A DNA stretch of 64,000 nucleotides, taken from positions 74,221,243-74,285,242 of the forward strand of contig NC_060248.1 of assembly GCF_921293095.1 (NCBI RefSeq), given 5' to 3'. Positions 63,097 to 64,000 of this stretch are shown piece by piece; position 1 is the stretch's first letter, and every line of letters begins with the position of its first letter. The stretch is from Ischnura elegans (Eukaryota; Arthropoda; Insecta; Odonata; Coenagrionidae). Below the pieces are notes generated by a model, which was not told the DNA's origin, ran no database searches, and saw only the letters and a list, made by a program, of their open reading frames with translations. The position numbers and the translations under genes are program-made.

Positions 63097-63447
63097 ATGG
63101 CCACTGCAGGAGTAACACGGCTCGCCAAACCTCAAATGCGAGGACTTCTTAATTCTCAGATTACAAGAAATATCTCTGTTGCTTTTGTATTAAGTATTGC
63201 TGCTGGTCTGGGCTACAAATTCGCCATAAGTGATCCACGCAAGCGCAGGATTGCGGAGTATTACAAGTATGTCCCTATCGTTTCATGTGGATACTACCTA
63301 TCAATTTATATGTGAATTTCGTTGGTAAGATGAGAGTTATATTAACCTCTGAAACATATTTCTTTTTGCAGGACTTATGATGCCGATGCCGACTTCGATA
63401 GAATGAGGAAGGCAGGCGTTTTCCAATCAGCCAGTTCTAAGGGCTAA
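63097..63447 (+). CDS. cype: Cytochrome c oxidase subunit 6C (cyclope)
   Basis: Exons 63097-63266 and 63372-63447 encode 81 aa; the junction AA|G restores a Lys codon (GT at 63267, CAG acceptor at 63369-63371). The product has a short basic N terminus, a single membrane span (about residues 25-44, SVAFVLSIAAGLGYKF), then DPRKRRIAEYYK, TYDADADFDRMRKAG and FQS, matching the COX6C family and the 77-aa Drosophila cyclope in size and layout. It is a nuclear-encoded small subunit of respiratory complex IV in the mitochondrial inner membrane. The acceptor GATAG abuts the ATG at 63097, so the whole 5' leader lies in an upstream exon. AATAAA follows the stop by about 60 bases. Confidence 0.95.
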
Positions 63448-63510
63448 AAGTTATCCTTGTAATGTAAATTGTATATGAAAAACCAATTATTTCTTGTAGT
63501 ATAATGTGAT

Positions 63511-63516
63511 AATAAA
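63511..63516 (+). terminator. Cyclope polyadenylation signal
   Basis: AATAAA lies 63 bases after the TAA, with T-rich sequence following at about 63536-63546. This gives a compact 3' UTR, usual for this gene. Confidence 0.8.
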
Positions 63517-63839
63517 ATTATTTAGTCGCAACTGATTTTATTTTTAAGATGTAATATTACCATAAATTTGGGTCCTTGATACCGATATTAATAATGTTGA
63601 GCTCCAATAGATGAATATGGGCTAACTATTGAGTGGTGAGTGCACGAAAGGATGTAAATCGATTGCTACTGCCAAGTGCCAACGCATCAATTACAATTAA
63701 GGTGTTCGCGCTTCTCAGTGTAGTTATAATTACAGTACAACAGGTTACGAATAGAAAAGTTGCAAGAACAATAAATAAATAGAACAGTAACACTATACAG
63801 AACAAGTTTAGTAACTACGGTAAATTGTGTAGCCTCTGC

Positions 63840-64000
63840 TCCAATAGGAGTTCACGAAAACTCGATTTCAACATGGCTGGTGGCGGGAAGGTTTCCCATA
63901 ATGCAACTGATTGATTTGCGCATGTCAGTTTGGAGCATTGCAAATGGCGGCACTTGTTATTGTTCCATGGCGTTTATGACTTCGTCCAAATTATGCCTGA
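63840..64000 (+). promoter_or_regulatory. Possible promoter of a gene beyond the window
   Basis: The last 160 bases contain AACATGGCTGG and CAAATGGCGGC, which resemble the AANATGGCGGC motif bound by YY1/Pho-type factors near start sites, with raised CpG content. Short ATG frames here (from 63873 and 63945) stop after about a dozen codons. No product can be named. Confidence 0.25.

Noticed and set aside
1-64000. Bacterial-type features such as operons or CRISPR arrays
   Set aside because: Spliced genes, polyadenylation signals and eukaryotic transposons throughout. No regularly spaced repeats or clustered intronless genes were seen.

Overview
The window is nuclear DNA of an arthropod, most likely an insect. 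It is AT-rich, genes are split by GT-AG introns of 79 bases to several kilobases, and transposon debris is dense (hAT, pogo/Tigger and piggyBac-like MITEs, a Helitron, a Penelope-like element, a LINE tail). The species cannot be read from the sequence. Three protein-coding genes are supported, all on the + strand.

Region 1 (1-17.3 kb): a Kv-channel-interacting protein gene (KChIP/KCNIP family, EF-hand neuronal calcium sensors) with five coding exons between 8224 and 15551, predicted at 310 aa. A GC-rich CpG block (about 7600-8416) forms the presumed 5' end. An insertion of roughly 47 residues lies between EF-hands 3 and 4. The 7.6 kb upstream holds no gene I can support, only a perfect-looking hairpin and an unexplained GC-rich block.

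Region 2 (15.6-31.5 kb): a 16 kb stretch with no recognisable gene. It holds possible 3' UTR sequence, several MITEs and a 217-bp inverted repeat.

Region 3 (31.5-57 kb): a complete class-4 P-type ATPase gene of the ATP9A/ATP9B (yeast Neo1) lineage, 17 coding exons and about 1157 aa, with two phase-compatible first exons. Its introns are swollen by transposons: two GGCCGTTTTACACGG MITEs, three pogo/Tigger-like elements (one carrying nested MITEs), a LINE 3' end, foldback elements, a Penelope-like element with hammerhead-ribozyme-like ends and a GIY-YIG endonuclease, and a Helitron. The most striking structure is in intron 8. A foldback element holds a second copy of the start of exon 9 with its own acceptor, then a stop codon and an AATAAA, making a ready-made decoy terminal exon.

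Region 4 (57-64 kb): the ATP9 3' flank, another long perfect-type hairpin, then a small complete nuclear gene for cytochrome c oxidase subunit 6C (cyclope), with a 5' non-coding exon and a polyadenylation signal. The extreme right end looks like the promoter of a further gene that lies outside the window.

The three genes do not form a functional unit: one modulates a potassium channel, one is an endomembrane lipid flippase-type ATPase, and one is a respiratory-chain subunit. All splice calls come from reading-frame continuity, GT-AG signals and remembered family sequences. No alignment or transcript data were available.
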